In this document: positions 38,401 to 52,060 of the stretch, piece after piece
Position numbering within the stretch: position 1 is the first letter of the stretch
How the letters are laid out: each line of letters begins with the position of its first letter
Source of the DNA: Sipunculus nudus
Taxonomy: Eukaryota > Annelida > Sipuncula > Golfingiida > Sipunculidae
Direction: 5' to 3'
DNA: 64,000 nucleotides
Assembly: GCA_026874595.1 (NCBI GenBank)
Contig: CM049320.1
Coordinates: 51,410,714 to 51,474,713, forward strand
Program-made: the position numbers and the translations under genes
Notes under the pieces: model-generated
Seen by the model: the letters and a program-made list of their open reading frames with translations, nothing else
Told to the model about the DNA's origin: nothing
Databases searched by the model: none

Positions 38401-41400
38401 AATAAACGGAGGAAACTTGGATGACGAAGATGAAGATGGTAATCTGAGTATATTAATATCGATTTAAATATCTTTGCAGAACTAATTTTACGATTTACAC
38501 TTATTTTTCCCTTATTTTTTTTTTTTTTAATCTAATGAACGCACTGTTAAAGACTAAAATATGTACAACTAATGAACAAAGTTTTGCTATTGAAAATATA
38601 ACACAACACGGTCAAGATCATTACTTTTAGATCCATCCGGGCATTAGTGGAACATTGTATGAGCGGAATTTCTTTAGACATCATCACCCAGTGTAACCAC
38701 ATAAGCCCCCGGTAATGTACATATGTCACAGTAAGCTGGCAGTACGTGTGCTGTCTGTATTATAAGTGTTTCCGGGGCCTTGCTCAGAGGAACGCGATAT
38801 GGCAGTCAGGTTGTCTCTACTGTTTATATACCGTTATATACAAATGTGGTCACCAGCCGGCAATATAATATCTTTAACGAGCACTATTTCAAGCAAACCC
38901 GTAAAAATACTTACTGAACATTGATCCCTATCAGAGGATGTAAATCTAAATCATCTTACCAGAAAACCAATATACCAAGCAGGTACCGGTCCTGTATTCC
39001 GTTTCGTCCACAGTATCCAGAGAACTGTTCAAGTGTCTTCGCTTCACACCCTTTTATCGGTCAGTTTTTATAAATCTATTCTCCTAATGTCGCACATCTT
39101 AGTCAAAATCAAGTTTTACTGGGACCTTAAAGTGACTAAATATGAGAGACTTAATCATGAAGGCAATGATTTATCTTAATAATATAGGTAAATCATGCAT
39201 TTAAATCATTTTATCTTATATCGAGTATAATATAATTGTATAATAACAAAATCAAACACCACAACTGGAAATTATTATTTATGTAAACGTCAGTCAATGA
39301 TTATGAAATTATGTTCTCACGCGTTATGTATAGAATCATTTAAACAAGAGCATTTTACTGATGATTGGTCGTTTTAAGATATTCAATATCAGAACCATTG
39401 GAAAGCTGTTATGTTATCTCAAGAACAGTTCAAGCGGATACGGTGAACGTTTTATTGAAGGTTGTTTCGTGTGAGAGAATGTGCGCTTTAGAATTTCAGA
39501 TCAATCAGAACCATATTGTATTTTTTTCTCGCAAATAACCTCAAGGGCTGTTTAATAGTTCAAGGGTTATTTCTACCGAAGATGGGTCCCTTGTGCTGAT
39601 GCGCAATACCAATATTTAGACCTGCGAATCCGAGTCATAGAGGAACCTAACTAAGCACTTAACCCAACTTGATATTCATAGTATAAATCTCACCAGCCTT
39701 CACCACATATATCAATGGTAATATTCGACTCTCGCGACAAACAAATTACCGGTCCACTTTGTTAATATAATCCCAGGTATGAAGGACAAATGAAACGCAT
39801 ATACGAATATTCATATTTTTATATTTTAAAAGACATTTTATGTTAAATAATGACGAAATGTACTGGATTGAAAAATAAAGAATAAAGAAGAGTATAATCA
39901 GAAATTTGAGGACAATCATTTATTTTAATTTATACACAATATCTCTCCATTTTATATTGTGTCTACCTGTAGGAACCGTTTGATGCCTTTTTTTTCATGA
40001 CAACTGTTTGTACTAACTGTTTCTTCTTCCTTTTACGTCTAGCTGCAAATGCTATTAGGTGACTGTCTTTTGTATCACTTCTCCCTGTATATACTTTAAG
40101 GTACCTTTCTTCCTGTTGATTGCCTGTCTTACACATTGATGGATGTGGTTTCTGTTGGCGAGTCCTCTTTTATATAACATATTATCCTAATCAATGTCCC
40201 AGAAGAATATCCTAGCGTGTAAATATTCGCCGGTACAAGTGCCTTGTCGGCATCTTTATGAGTCAATGTCCCGACATGTTGTCAGCTCTTGTTCATCCAA
40301 TTGAAAGCAACATCCAACATTTGATGTCTAAATGTAACATTATATATGTATATATAGATAAATAAGGTAAATTTGCCAGATGAATCTACCTGCATCGGAT
40401 CGACTGTTACATCTTTGGAAATTGAATACATTTATAGCGTGGAAATAACCTGTCAGAAGAAACCTTTCATTTAACAAGTAATCCAACCATGATAAAATGT
40501 TAAAAAAATTATTACAGGATATATACCATTTCCCGAGAGAGTTGTTTGTCCACTTTGTATATTTAGTTACTGGACTATTGTTTTGCATGTTTTTTTATAG
40601 AAATCCGCGGACCTTGGTCAGATCAGGTCATAAAGCAAAGATTGAAGCAGCCTGTCCTCGCGGATTTATACCCGTAAAATGTAGATGTGGAAGTACTTCA
40701 AGAGGAGCTTTGTTTCACAACACCATTTGTCAGGCCTTCAGTTGGTATACGATAATGGTACAGGTATGTTATAGCATGAAACAGGACATCTTTTGTTCAA
40801 TCCGACAATTTAGAAATCATGGACAGCAATAAATGTTCGATTAGCAGGAAACTTTTTATAATTTCTCTCGTGGAAGAAAATATGCACGCATTGGTTTCTA
40901 TTTTACGGTATTAACGTTATGCTAAAAATTCTTGTTAGTCGTATTTTAACAGAACATAATACTCCTTCATTTATTACTCATTGCTTTTATCTCTGTAAGT
41001 TACATATATTCAATCCCATCTTTAAAAAACCCTATTGTTCACTTTAAAATTGTTACCTAATTAGCAAATGATGTGTCAATTTATTTATCTTAATGTAGTT
41101 CAGAACTTAAAAAAACATACCCTATTGTTTATCATAAAGTCATAACTATATTCTGAAACGTTTTAACCTGAAAGGTGGTCATTACATGCGAGCCAGTGAG
41201 GAACGGCAACCTCAAACATTTGATTATTACATGACGGGAGTAAAGAGTGGGACGCAGCAGGGGTGGACGTGTCCTGATGGAACCAACGTTAAAAACTGTG
41301 GTCTAAAGGAAATTCGAGGGTCTTTATTGTGATATGCAAAGCTTCTAAAACATTTTAAACTAGATATTGTTGTTAGGCGACTACCTGGATATTACCCTTC

Positions 41401-42334
41401 CCCACCACAACTAGCATCATCTGACCAAGATTTTGTACATTTTACTAATGCCATGAGAGCAAACGCTGTCCTTTATACCTATAAATGGGATGCCCTGTAC
41501 GCGGCCTAAGGGATAGCCCCGATTCAGATGATACTGGACATAAAGGATATATTATATTGCCGGTTTACCCCTCCACTATCTTAAGGATTTATTGGACTGA
41601 ACACACCAGTTTCAAATATCATATCCTAAAGTATTTGAATACTCTGCCTCTTGTCATTGTGTGAAATGATTCCTCCAAAAACATATGGTTGGTCTTGATT
41701 CTTAAAGTATGTGTTCAAACAATCACACCTTCCCGAAATAGTTCAAGATAACACGTTGTACCTAAATGTGGTCACATGTAACAAAATCAATACTATCGCA
41801 TCATAAACATATGACCGATCGTACGAATGGTATTCTAACACTATGAGCGCCTTGTGATTACACGCTGTTCGAAAGGTTTACGCCACACATATCGTTAGTT
41901 AAATGAAGACTAGTTTTCTGCCGGACACTTAAAATATCATCACATGGTATACGGTTGACATTTGAAAAATTAATGTTGAAAAGGTGTCAGAAGTTCAATT
42001 GTCAATGGAACAAAATTACTGCCTTCTAATTTTGTTTTATAATGAAAGTTAATGTGAATATATATACTTTGAATATCTGTTTGTAGGAGTTCCTATCCAA
42101 TGGTACAATCTATATCTTCAGGAAACGTCTGACAAATCAGTTGTCGTAGCAGCACCGGTTGTATGATGCAGATCAGATGCCAGTGTAGGTACATGTAATT
42201 ATTTGTTTTGCAGTGTATAGGCATCACTTTAATAAATAAATAAAGCCAACTGGTCATCTGCTTGTCTGTAAAAATGACGTAATTTCTGATTTGCTCTGTG
42301 TGGCTTGCTCTGTGTATATGTTGAGCTGTTTTTT

Positions 42335-42715
42335 AAACATGCTTAGAAAGGTTCTTATAAACAGTGTGAGACGCATTTTTGAGCTTGTATACCTACAAGC
42401 CGAGAATAATCAAGGTATATGCCCCATGTTAAGAAACAAATAAAACATGTAACTAGGGGTGTATGGTTGCGCATGTACGTAAGTTGAAACGTTTTCAGTT
42501 GAAAACATAATCGGTAAAACTCTAATTCGCTGAATTGACACCTGATGTTCTTCTTGAAAATATTTTAATTATTTTTTCGGATCTCCCACATGTTACAAAC
42601 AAGTCGATGTAAACCTAACATTATTTGGCCTTTTCTGTGGACTTTTGCTTCAGCAATAGCCGGTTTAGAAGAGTGGTGCATTGATTGAATGGCCATTACA
42701 CAATTTGTTATCACT
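42335..42715 (+). repeat. Dispersed repeat R1, copy 3 (diverged)
   Basis: Shows ACATGTAACTAGGGGTGTAT / GGTTGCGCATGTACG, and near the right end GATTGAATGGCCATTACA, aligning with copy 2. It sits within the C1 pseudogene introns. Confidence 0.55.
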
Positions 42716-43550
42716 GTTGACATTGTGACTAAACTAAACATTTCCTTGATTAACCGACAGTCCGTGCCAAAGTCGTGCTCAATTAACCACGTTTCTGCTG
42801 TTTAAGGCATTGTGATAAAAGGAACTTTCCCACACAATGCACTGGGGATTCGAAATGTAATAATGGCGTAGGTGAAAATGTTTGAAGAGATCTGAGGTAC
42901 TCAACCAATCAAATATGCTGCTTTGGAATTGTTTCAAGGCAAATTTAACGAACATGCATAATTTATTTTAAGAACTTAATGAACCATTCAAAAATTGTTA
43001 GGTTTTCGTACGGGCAATGTGCACAACATACTTTTTTTTATTTTATGAAGTTTGACAGTTGAGACAAGTAGACCCAACAGTCCCTAACGGTGAAGAAAAA
43101 AGACCTCTGGCTGGAGGGTGACCAGCCTAGCTGTTGGATAATCCTTAGGTTTAACTAAGTCTCTTGTTGAAAGCTTGTAATCAGCAAACATTCGCTTCTA
43201 CCAGATTAAAACCCGCGTCTCTAGTGTATATATTTTCCGCATCAATAACCTGGACACTCTGCTGTCATACAACTCATTGTTAATGATGCCAAATGCCACT
43301 ACACAGTTTTCTTTATTGAGTTTTCCCTTGCACAGTGGCATATTGCGAAAATCCGGGTCCTGGTTTAAATGCCAGTAAGACTGGAGATTATTATCTGAAC
43401 GACACAGTGTCATATTCCTGTGACCCGGGCTACTAAATGGATGATGGAAAAACCACAAAGAACATAACCTGTACCACCAGCAAAAAATGGGATTTTGGGC
43501 AGGCCCAATAATGCAGTGAAAGTTTATCAAGTGAACTTTTATGTATCTGT

Positions 43551-43553
<3 letters not shown>

Positions 43554-43594
<41 letters not shown>
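43554..43594. repeat. (TA)n microsatellite
   Basis: Dinucleotide run just after the decayed sushi exon. Confidence 0.95.
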
Positions 43595-43595
<1 letters not shown>

Positions 43596-43599
43596 CAGG

Positions 43600-44854
43600 A
43601 TTACGAAAACACTATTACGAATTTTAAAATCAATTACACTAATGTTTCTTGTATTCACTGTATTTAAGCTTAACTTAATTATCATGTCTCAAACACATAT
43701 AGCATACATTGAAATATATTATATAGAGTAGATGGTCATTAGTCTCGAAAGATTACGGGAATCGTCTTGATATTATTTTGTTCCATAGCAAAGGAAGAAA
43801 GATTAAAATCTATATATGAATCGTATGTCCCGAGAAAAATATGGTATCCCAGGCAAATTGAGAGGGCTCTGTTTCTTGGATACTCCTCTAGCCAACTTCA
43901 CCTTTCTCTCTATTCAATGGGGTGACGTTTCTCTGTTCCTGGGAAAAATGAGTCTCAGTATGAAAAGCCTGCCTTCAGGCATCCCTATCTCGGATAATGC
44001 TCTTTTGAGTTTCCGCATGTACAACAGCTGATCTGAAGTCGTGTTAACCTATATCCATATAGTGTCGCATACGGGGACCTTATGCCAGAATGCCATCAGC
44101 AAGACTTATATTGAGAGGCTGCCTGGGAATCCTCTCAGCTTTCGTTATCTAGCAATGTCCACATAGCCGGAAGTTAAGCAGACAATTCCACAATTCGCTG
44201 CTAAAGACTGTGCGCTAGGGCCACACTATTTGTGATCATACCTTCACAGTGGATGTCATGTATGTGTTGTAGACAGCATGCAAATGCGGAAGCTTGACAG
44301 GCCTACTTCTTTTGAGCATGTGGTCAAAGACTCACAACTAAAAAATTGTGTTGAGGACATATACCTTTTGTAAACTGCCACATTAGTATTAGTGGTTAGG
44401 ATTTTGTTTATCCATACTCTCGTATACTCTCGTTAATCCAATTTTCCATGGGCATGCTGCTGGACACCCTTGACCAAAGCAGGTGCAATTCTCAACAATA
44501 TACAAGATTTGGTCGTCTACCCTGATGTTAGGCAGCTGAGTCATCTCATCTTGTTTGAGAATAAAGGTCTTTATGCTGACTGTGAGGGCAAGTTCTCTGT
44601 CGGCATATATAAAGCCTGTCTATTAGCTTTTGGAACTGTTCCTCAAAGAGAACTACGATTGCGGCACCAACAGCAAAGTGTTCTCAAGTCACAACTATTG
44701 TCATCTCGGTCTGTGCTCTCGGGCAGACTTTTGTAACCAAATAATGCTTGTAGTTATGCTTCGTCTTACACATAATGCTAACATTTAACTTAACATTTGT
44801 TGTCCCTTTTATTCCTGGTATAAAAAACACTTTTTTTAATTATCTTACCTGTAG
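43600..44854 (+). repeat. Intronic block of C1 duplicated in C2
   Basis: 44090-44760 aligns with about 52540-53200 (for example GCCTGGGAATCCTCTCAGCTTTC at 44125 against GCATGGGAATCCTCTCAGCTTTC at 52580). Shows that C2 is a segmental copy of C1. No independent gene. Confidence 0.65.
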
Positions 44855-45456
44855 ACATCGAATCAAGAACAACTTCAGAGTCAATCAAAGGCTTCAGCAC
44901 TCTCCCCAACTTCGCCAATACAACCTTCAATCGAGTGGGACAACGGGAAACTTCAGATTCCAGTACGGGCGAATATACAACTGAAATCCATACCCAGCTT
45001 TCTCTGGCGGTACGCACTGAAATGACGACAACTGAAATTCAGACGTCCCCTAAAATGAGAAAAATGTTTGGATCTGGACTTGAGGGCTCAAGTCCTTCTG
45101 GCAAACACATCGTTCTATTTGCCTGTGGGTCCGTTGGTTCATTTATGTTCACAGGAATAACGTGTCTGTTCCTTGTTCTGTTATATCAAACAAAAAAAGA
45201 GATAAGCTCAACGCGTGTCCGATAATGTGGAAGGTTACACAAATAAAACCTTAAGTGATTGTGAATTAGAAGTGAACATGACATATCAGCGTGTCCTGTA
45301 GTTTTATTAATGGGAAACGATATAACGTGACATGTTCTTGTGTGAGTTTTTAGTTTAGTAAAGAACAATTTAGTAAACTGCATTTCCACTTATGCTTAAC
45401 CTTATACAAAATATGAGGAAGGGGGCAGCCAATACATTTAACTGGGTCCCGGAGAG

Positions 45457-45458
<2 letters not shown>

Positions 45459-45507
<49 letters not shown>

Positions 45508-45520
45508 TATATAGATATAT
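45459..45520. repeat. (TA)n microsatellite between C1 and C2
   Basis: Dinucleotide tract with a few G interruptions at its right end. Confidence 0.95.
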
Positions 45521-46355
45521 ATGTAAATTCCAGCGTGACTCTTAGGTTAAAGGCTTTGCTGGCTGACTGAAAGGCCTAGGGACTTTAAAAATGCTAGAAA
45601 AACAAGTAAAGCCTAATCAGTTTATGATTGTTCCCATGAAGTTCCTAGCCCTGAAATACGTTTCATACCCCTAAAATCTTCTTGGCAGCCCTGGCGATAC
45701 AAGTTTATATAATTTAGTTTTGGTTAAAATTTTGCAAAAACAAATGTTTTACTACAGTTAACCCCTCTGCAGCGGACAGGCAATAGACCGGGGTTCCTGG
45801 TGCGGTCAGGTCCTTAGATCCAGGCGTAGGACTCAAACCGTTATGACATATATCGTTTCCCCATATAATGAGTATTTATGCTGGTATTGTATTTGATTAA
45901 GGTATTGTAACTTGTTGATTTTTATTATGTTTCTAGAAAAATCAGGTTATATTTATCCAGTGAGTCATTAATGTCATTTGTTGGAGAACATTTTTCTGAC
46001 ATTGGTTGACAGCATCTGGTCTTACTCACAGATAGATCTGATACGGCATTTGTTGTCAGGTGCATTTCCAAGTTCCTTAATTTCCAATTCTTGCTGTTAT
46101 CTTAAAACAGTCGTACATTAAATAAATGATTTCATATACCCGGTCTTTTAACGTCCTTTGGTAATCAACGTAATTTGATAAAGACGAATTAAAATATTTG
46201 ATAGTCTACGCAATTTGTTGTTAGTCAAGGTGATTCGTACCCGTGATGCGTATGATACAAGATATAAGGTGATTGGTTTATGTTTGGGTCATGCGAGGTT
46301 CTTGACAGGGGCATAATTTGCTTCTGTGTATCAGAAACAACTAATTGAAACTCTG
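45521..46355. other. Spacer between C1 and C2
   Basis: No feature recognised. Confidence 0.4.
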
Positions 46356-47175
46356 ATGACGAAGATGAAAATATTTATCTGAATATATCAATGGCCGTTT
46401 TAATATCCTTGCTTAATGACTTATTCCGTTAAACTTATTTTTCTTTCCTTTTTCAGAACTTACGCGAAGACTGTTAAAGACTACAGTATGTACACAATAT
46501 GAAGAAACGTATTGATATGGAAGAATATGACGTGTTTATAGTCTTCCAGCTCACGGTAACGATCTATCATTTTTACCAGTTCGAGCATTACCACTATTAC
46601 TGCATTTAATATATAAATCGCGAGATTCCTATAGACGGATAAAAAAATAAGTGTAATCTCACCGGACGTCTTGTGATATATGCATCACACTGAAAGCTGA
46701 CGTCAATTATATTTTCTATTTAATCAGAGTTTCTGGGCTCCGACTAGACGGGCGAGATATGGCAGTCAGGTCTTTAATTTAGTTTCATAACTCAAAAAAT
46801 CTAATATTGATCTTTCAATATAGATATTTCAAGAACCATTCCAGCAATAACCGTATGTATATTTCCTGAACATTAAACCCTATGTCTATACGGGGATGTG
46901 AATTTAAAACTCCAATAAAAAATCCAATATCTACATTAGGTCACGGTGTTGGATTTCATTTCGAGCAGAGTATCTCAAAAAGCGTTTGAGTGTTTGCTCT
47001 TATGACGTGCCAAAATCGAATACGGTCATCTGGCAGCGATATTGGGAACCTTATAGTCCAAGTCTTTTTCCTAGTTTTCAATTCAGTTAATGATATTAAG
47101 AACCCAACAACCGTTGGACCCCAACGGTGTGATCCGATCCGCAGTGAAGCCAGCCCAAGCCCACCAAATGAGGGG

Positions 47176-47790
47176 AGGTAATCAACAGTGATAATGATCC
47201 AGAATGCCTTGTGACAGCTCGGGTTAATGTCGTGTACCCCCGCAAAAGGTTGGAAGCGAAGCTTATGAAGTGGATATTGTTTGCACTGTTTGCAAGCTCT
47301 TCAGAAAAAAAGGTAAAAATAGCCACGTATCTATACAGTGTGGGCTTCACATGTGAACATTTATTAACATTTCATATTGATATATTCTAATTGTAATAAT
47401 TCATTGTTCAGCACAACTGTTATAATAAGTGTGTTTTCATTATCATATATTCCAATAGTGTCAAGGAATGCCTATTTCTTTTCTTTTAACGTTTCCTGTC
47501 GCTGTTGCCATTTTTGTGAACTCTAACGGACGTTCTGTTAGACACTGACATTCGCTCTATCCACATTTTTATTCCACTCAATACAAAACTACTGGAAGAT
47601 CGTCTCAGACAGGATAGGCATGATGTACCGCAAGTATAAAAAAGAAGAGGCACAGGCTCAAGGGGCATCAATGGATGACACTTGGTTGCAAAGTATCAGA
47701 AAAATTGTGCCAGAATGTGTATTAAAGTTACTAAGAAGAGTATATCCTAACCCAAAGTGGGTTCCTAACATGGGTCACAAATGGGTCTAG
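47176..47790 (+). other. Unidentified coding-like segments inside the C2 region
   Basis: Two open stretches too short to be conspicuous. First, 47176-47391 reads through SDNDPECLVTARVNVVYPRK and RLEAKLMKWILFALFASSSE. Second, about 47543-47790 reads HSIQNYWKIVSDRIGMMYRK and then a basic/acidic segment to PKWVPNMGHKW and a stop. Composition (charged, no simple repeats) looks protein-like and neither aligns to the Cys-rich family. They could be remnants of a DNA transposon or of a captured gene. I do not recognise a family. Confidence 0.3.
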
Positions 47791-48062
47791 TACAAAATAT
47801 AAAACTGCCAATATCAAAGAAATCTGTTTTATATATTTACACATTAATTATAGTACTACACTGTCTGCATTATCCTGCCACCATGACATATAAAATGTGG
47901 GGGCCATAAGTCTTACCAGTCTGAGATTCTGCTCAAGCTGAGATTCTGGTGTGATATGCATAGGCCGAGTCAGAGCAGGGCCTGTCTTGCCCGTGGAATA
48001 AAGCAGAAAGCCAGGAAAGGGGATTTCCATGCTGTCACAAGTGTGCGCCTGTTGTGATACTT

Positions 48063-48084
48063 GATAACCCCCCCCCCCCCCCCC
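48063..48084. repeat. Poly-C tract
   Basis: Uninterrupted C run of about 16 or more bases; length uncertain. Confidence 0.8.
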
Positions 48085-49549
48085 GCTAGGACCGGTAAAT
48101 TCAAAATTTTATTGGCTGCTGTGTACAAAACTCTGGAATGTTCACTGAAACTGATACTCAGTGCTTAATGAAGGAATAAAAAGGTTTCTTTCCATAAATG
48201 ATTCTCACAGACAATTTTGTGGACAAACAGGCAAGTATTTTTTTTTAATAAAATCCGCATTACCCTTTCTGATACCAGGTTTGTCTTAATACTGCAGTGA
48301 CAGGTTTTATATATTGGCTTGGCTGTGATTCCAGCTCCTTGTTTTATATACCGGGACGGGTCCTTTAAGAGCATGTTTATCAAGAAAAACCGGTAAAACG
48401 GTTTATGGATATTCTCTGTTAATTCTAATTCCTTCTAACCACATAAATAAAATAATCTATTAAAATATACGATTCTTCATGAGTGAAATTAAACGGACAT
48501 TATAAGTTGGTATTTATACAATGGAAGTGACAATTTTTTATCTTAATAAAAACATAGAACTCATCTACTAGCAATATTTCTTCATTTTATTTTGAGACAA
48601 GGCACTGCTGACGAAAATGTCTTCGGTATTTTTTTTTCAAATTCTTGATATAATATTGATCCCACTTTCATTGCAGATCTAAAATTCTGGAATCTTTGAA
48701 ATGCATAACTCCGCTACGTTGGATGCCACTTTTCTGGGATACTCCCTGACTCGTGTGTGCTTTTGTTAATTTTTCCCATATTGCCAGGTCAATAGTGCAT
48801 AAGTGATTGTACATTTGTGAGTATTTTTTAAGACGTTCCTTGATACGGAAAATGTGCCGGATCCACATCTATCTAATCCATACTTCTTTGGCCCATTCCC
48901 GAAATGTTCTAAAAATTAGATTCCGATCAAGAATGTGTGAGTTATTTTGTGAACAAATACGGACACACAGACACAAACACAGTAACATGACGAAAATTAA
49001 AGCAAATATCTTGTTGAATCAAGCAATATCTACAATTCTGAACGAACAATGTTATTTACTGATACGCCAGCCTCCGATTATGAAACTATTATCTCGCCCA
49101 TTAACTAAAAAATTTTTGAACAGTTGTTGCCTTTATATTTTATGACGATTGTTCCCTATGGGAAGTAGCGAGGTATCCAATATCATAACCGTCAGAAAAC
49201 AAATGACCGCTTAATATCGTTTATGGATTTTCTTCGCAAGTGTTATCTCAAGAACAGTTTAAACAATTGCGATGAAAGTATTACTGAAGCTTGGTCCCTG
49301 TGAGATGATGAATTTCAAATCCATCAGAGACCCATTATTGAATCGTTTCGCGTAAATTTCATAGGTCTGTTGAATCGTTCAAGGAATATTTTTACTGAGA
49401 GTTGGTCCCATGAGATGATGCACATTATCGTATTTAGACCTATAAGAAACATTACAAGGTCACCGGACAGCCACATTTGAACCCTAGTCATAGGGGTACT
49501 GTCTCTGAAGATTAAAATTTAATTTATATTCATAGGTTTTTGGATTTTT

Positions 49550-51730
49550 TTTAGCTCAGCTGACTGAAAGTCATCTGAGCTATAGCAATCACTCTTTGTC
49601 CGTCTGTCCGTCTGTCTGTCCGTCTGTCCGTCTGTCTGTCCGTCTGTCCGTTAACCAGGCACAAATCATAACCGCTGGACTTAGAACCTTGTAACTTGGG
49701 ATTCTGAGAGGTCCATGAAAAATCTCCTTGGAAACCAGAAATTAGGTCTCTGTTACCCATATCCTTTGAGCTATGGGGCCCCAAAGTACCCCCAGAAAAG
49801 TCAAAAATTTCATACAAAAACATCAATATCTCATTAACTACATCACTGATGGTCATGATTTTTGGCATACGTATTGATCATGAGATGTTTCGTCAGTTTC
49901 TGCAGACTGGTGGCGCCACCTGTATTTTTCAATTTTTACGAATTGTTTTCTCTATTTTTGAGACCTTTAAAAATGTGAACAGCTGTTAAGAGGGCACAAA
50001 TCATAAAGACTGGTCCTAGAATCTTCCTTTTTGACACACTGAGAGGTCCATGAAAAGTCTCCATGGAAACCTGAAATAAGGTCCCTGTTACCCATTTCAT
50101 TTGAGCTGTGGTGGGGGGGCTCCCAATAACCCCCCAGAATAATGGAAAATTTGATAAAAACAAACTGCAACATCTCAATAACTACAACACTGATGGTCAT
50201 GATTTTTGGCATACATATTGATCAAGAGGTGTTCCATCAGTTCCTGCAGACTGGTGGTGTCACCTGTATTTTTTTCAAATTTTCACATTTTTTTTTTTTT
50301 CTCTTTTTTTGAGACATTTAAGGATGTAGTTATCTGTCAACAGGGTACAAATCGTAACGACTGGACCTAGAATCTTCATTCTTGACACACGGGGAGACCC
50401 ATGATAAGTCTACATGGAAATCTGAAATTAGGTCTCTGTTACCCATATCCTTTGAGCTATGGTACTCCAAAGTACAGCTCAGAATAATGGAAAATTTGAT
50501 ACAAAAGCTAAAGTATCTGAACAGCTAATGCAGAGATCACCATAATTGTTTGCATGGATATTGATCATGGAGTGTTTCATCAGTTTCTGCAGACTGGTGG
50601 CACCACCTGTATTTGTTCGGGTTTTTTTACGAATTTTTTCTCTATTTTTGAGACCTTTAAAGATATGAACATATCTTTACCGGGTTCCTCCGCCGCTGCC
50701 ACGTTCATTTCCAGAGAGCTCCTCTGAGACTAATAGACTGATTTTTCCGAAATTTACGCCAATTATCGGGTCACATGCGAACTGGTGCCTTACCAATTTG
50801 CGTTGACCTCTGACCTTTCCTCTCTATCCAGCGTCCATTTGTGCGTCTGTTTCCAAACATAAACCCTCATATCTCGGGAACCGTTTGACTGATCAGGAAA
50901 TAAAATTTATACAAATGTAGCCCTTGGATTGCTTTATAACATACACAAAAAATGGTGGCGCCACCTGTAACCATGTTTGCACAGTGTGCATCTGTTCATC
51001 TGCCTTGGGTTAAAATCACTCATATCTCTGCAGTTAATTGACTAATTCACCTGAAATTCGGCATGCGTATACATCCAGGATAGCTTTCTTGATTTTATGA
51101 CAGGTAGCGCCACCTACATTCTAGTTACCGTTGCACACATCCAAGCTCATATCCCAGGTACCATTTGACCGATTGGGCCAAAATTGTGCATGTGTTTAGA
51201 TCTCACATAGGTCTTTATCATACACAAAACTGGAGGGGCCACCTGCAACCATTTTTGCACAGTGTCTGTCTGTTTGTCTGCCGTGGGCTAAAATCACTCA
51301 TATACATGTAGTCGTTTGACTTTTCTGCCTAAAATTTTGCGTATGTATACAACTTGGACAGCTTTCTGGATTTGTGGTAGGTGGCACGACCTACATACAC
51401 ATTTAGGCTGCAGACATCCATGCTAATATGCAACATACCTCACTCTATTTCCCCTTGCCACTCAATCCATGCCTCACTCCACCCGTTCCACTCTGATTTT
51501 GGCGGATACATGTAGAGACTTGTCGGCTACCCGTATTCTAGTTTTTAAAGTTTACACATTTTTTCTCTATTTTTGAGATATATAAATACAGACTAAATCT
51601 TGGCCTGTTGGTTAATCTGTTTGATGCTTCAGTTGAATGGGTATATACTACCATTCTGATGATAAAATTTCCTTTTGCGAATCTCTTCCCAGTCAGCTGA
51701 GCGTCATGACCCATGGGTCACTTGTTTTTA
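49550..51730 (+). mobile_element. Helentron/HINE-like non-autonomous element
   Basis: Left end: T-run then AGCTCAGCTGAC (49553-49564) and a (CCGTCTGT)n tract (about 49598-49652). Right end: GTCAGCTGAGC (51692-51702), its inverted partner, followed by the perfect palindrome TGACCCATGGGTCA (51707-51720) and CTTGTTTTT. Subterminal inverted repeats with a 3' hairpin, an internal microsatellite and central tandem units are the layout of HINE/DINE-1 type elements. The core holds three units of about 345 bases (TTTCTGCAGACTGGTGGCGC at about 49898, 50245, 50587) and two related units of about 285 bases (GCACAGTGT at about 50980 and 51265). No transposase. It interrupts the C1-like framework of C2. 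Confidence 0.65.
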
Positions 51731-51759
51731 TTTTAATTTGTACGAAATGTCTCTCCTTT

Positions 51760-52060
51760 TCCATGCACCAAGTGCTCTGTGCCTGTCCTATTTTCCCCGA
51801 ACCTATTTGCACTAACTTAACATTTCGCTGCATATGCAACCAGATTCGTGTCACCTATCAATACATGTGATACCAGGTATCTGTTTTCTCGTTACTCCTC
51901 CCAGCATGTATTATTAGGTACCTGTTTTCTCGTTATCTATGTTGTAATTATCTTTTTGTCATACCACTTCTTACTGCATGTGCTGCCAGGTGGCTGTCTT
52001 TTTCGTGTCACCTCTCACTGCATGTACTACTAGGTCTCTGTCTTTCTTATCATCTCCCTA
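51760..52060. repeat. Short minisatellite, about 50-65 base units
   Basis: CTGCATGTACTACTAGGTCTCTGTCTTTCTYRTCA-like units recur near 51865, 51905, 51975 and 52018. A partial relative lies in C1 at about 40040-40120 (GCAAATGCTATTAGGTGACTG). Confidence 0.6.

Larger units (their letters stand above)
38421..45225 (+). pseudogene. Cys-rich/sushi membrane protein pseudogene, copy C1
   Basis: Shares exon order with the open copy ending at 60854. Pieces: a mini-exon ATG...|GT at 38421-38438 encoding MTKMKM; Cys-rich exon 40601-40763 (ACPRGFIPVKCRC); second Cys exon from 41175 (VITCEP...TCPDGTNVKNCG); third at 42087-42184; sushi exon at about 43336-43518; stalk-plus-membrane exon 44855-45225, still open. 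Damage: one-base shifts in the first and second Cys exons, a missing donor after the second, a two-base loss in the third (TGA in the restored frame), TAA inside the sushi domain (TAC TAA where the open copy has TAC TCA) and a shift at the sushi end. No hydrophobic signal exon was found. No full protein is possible. Confidence 0.8.

Noticed and set aside
49598-49652. Regular CCGTCTGT repeats resembling an array
   Set aside because: Microsatellite without unique spacers; not CRISPR, and the genome is eukaryotic.
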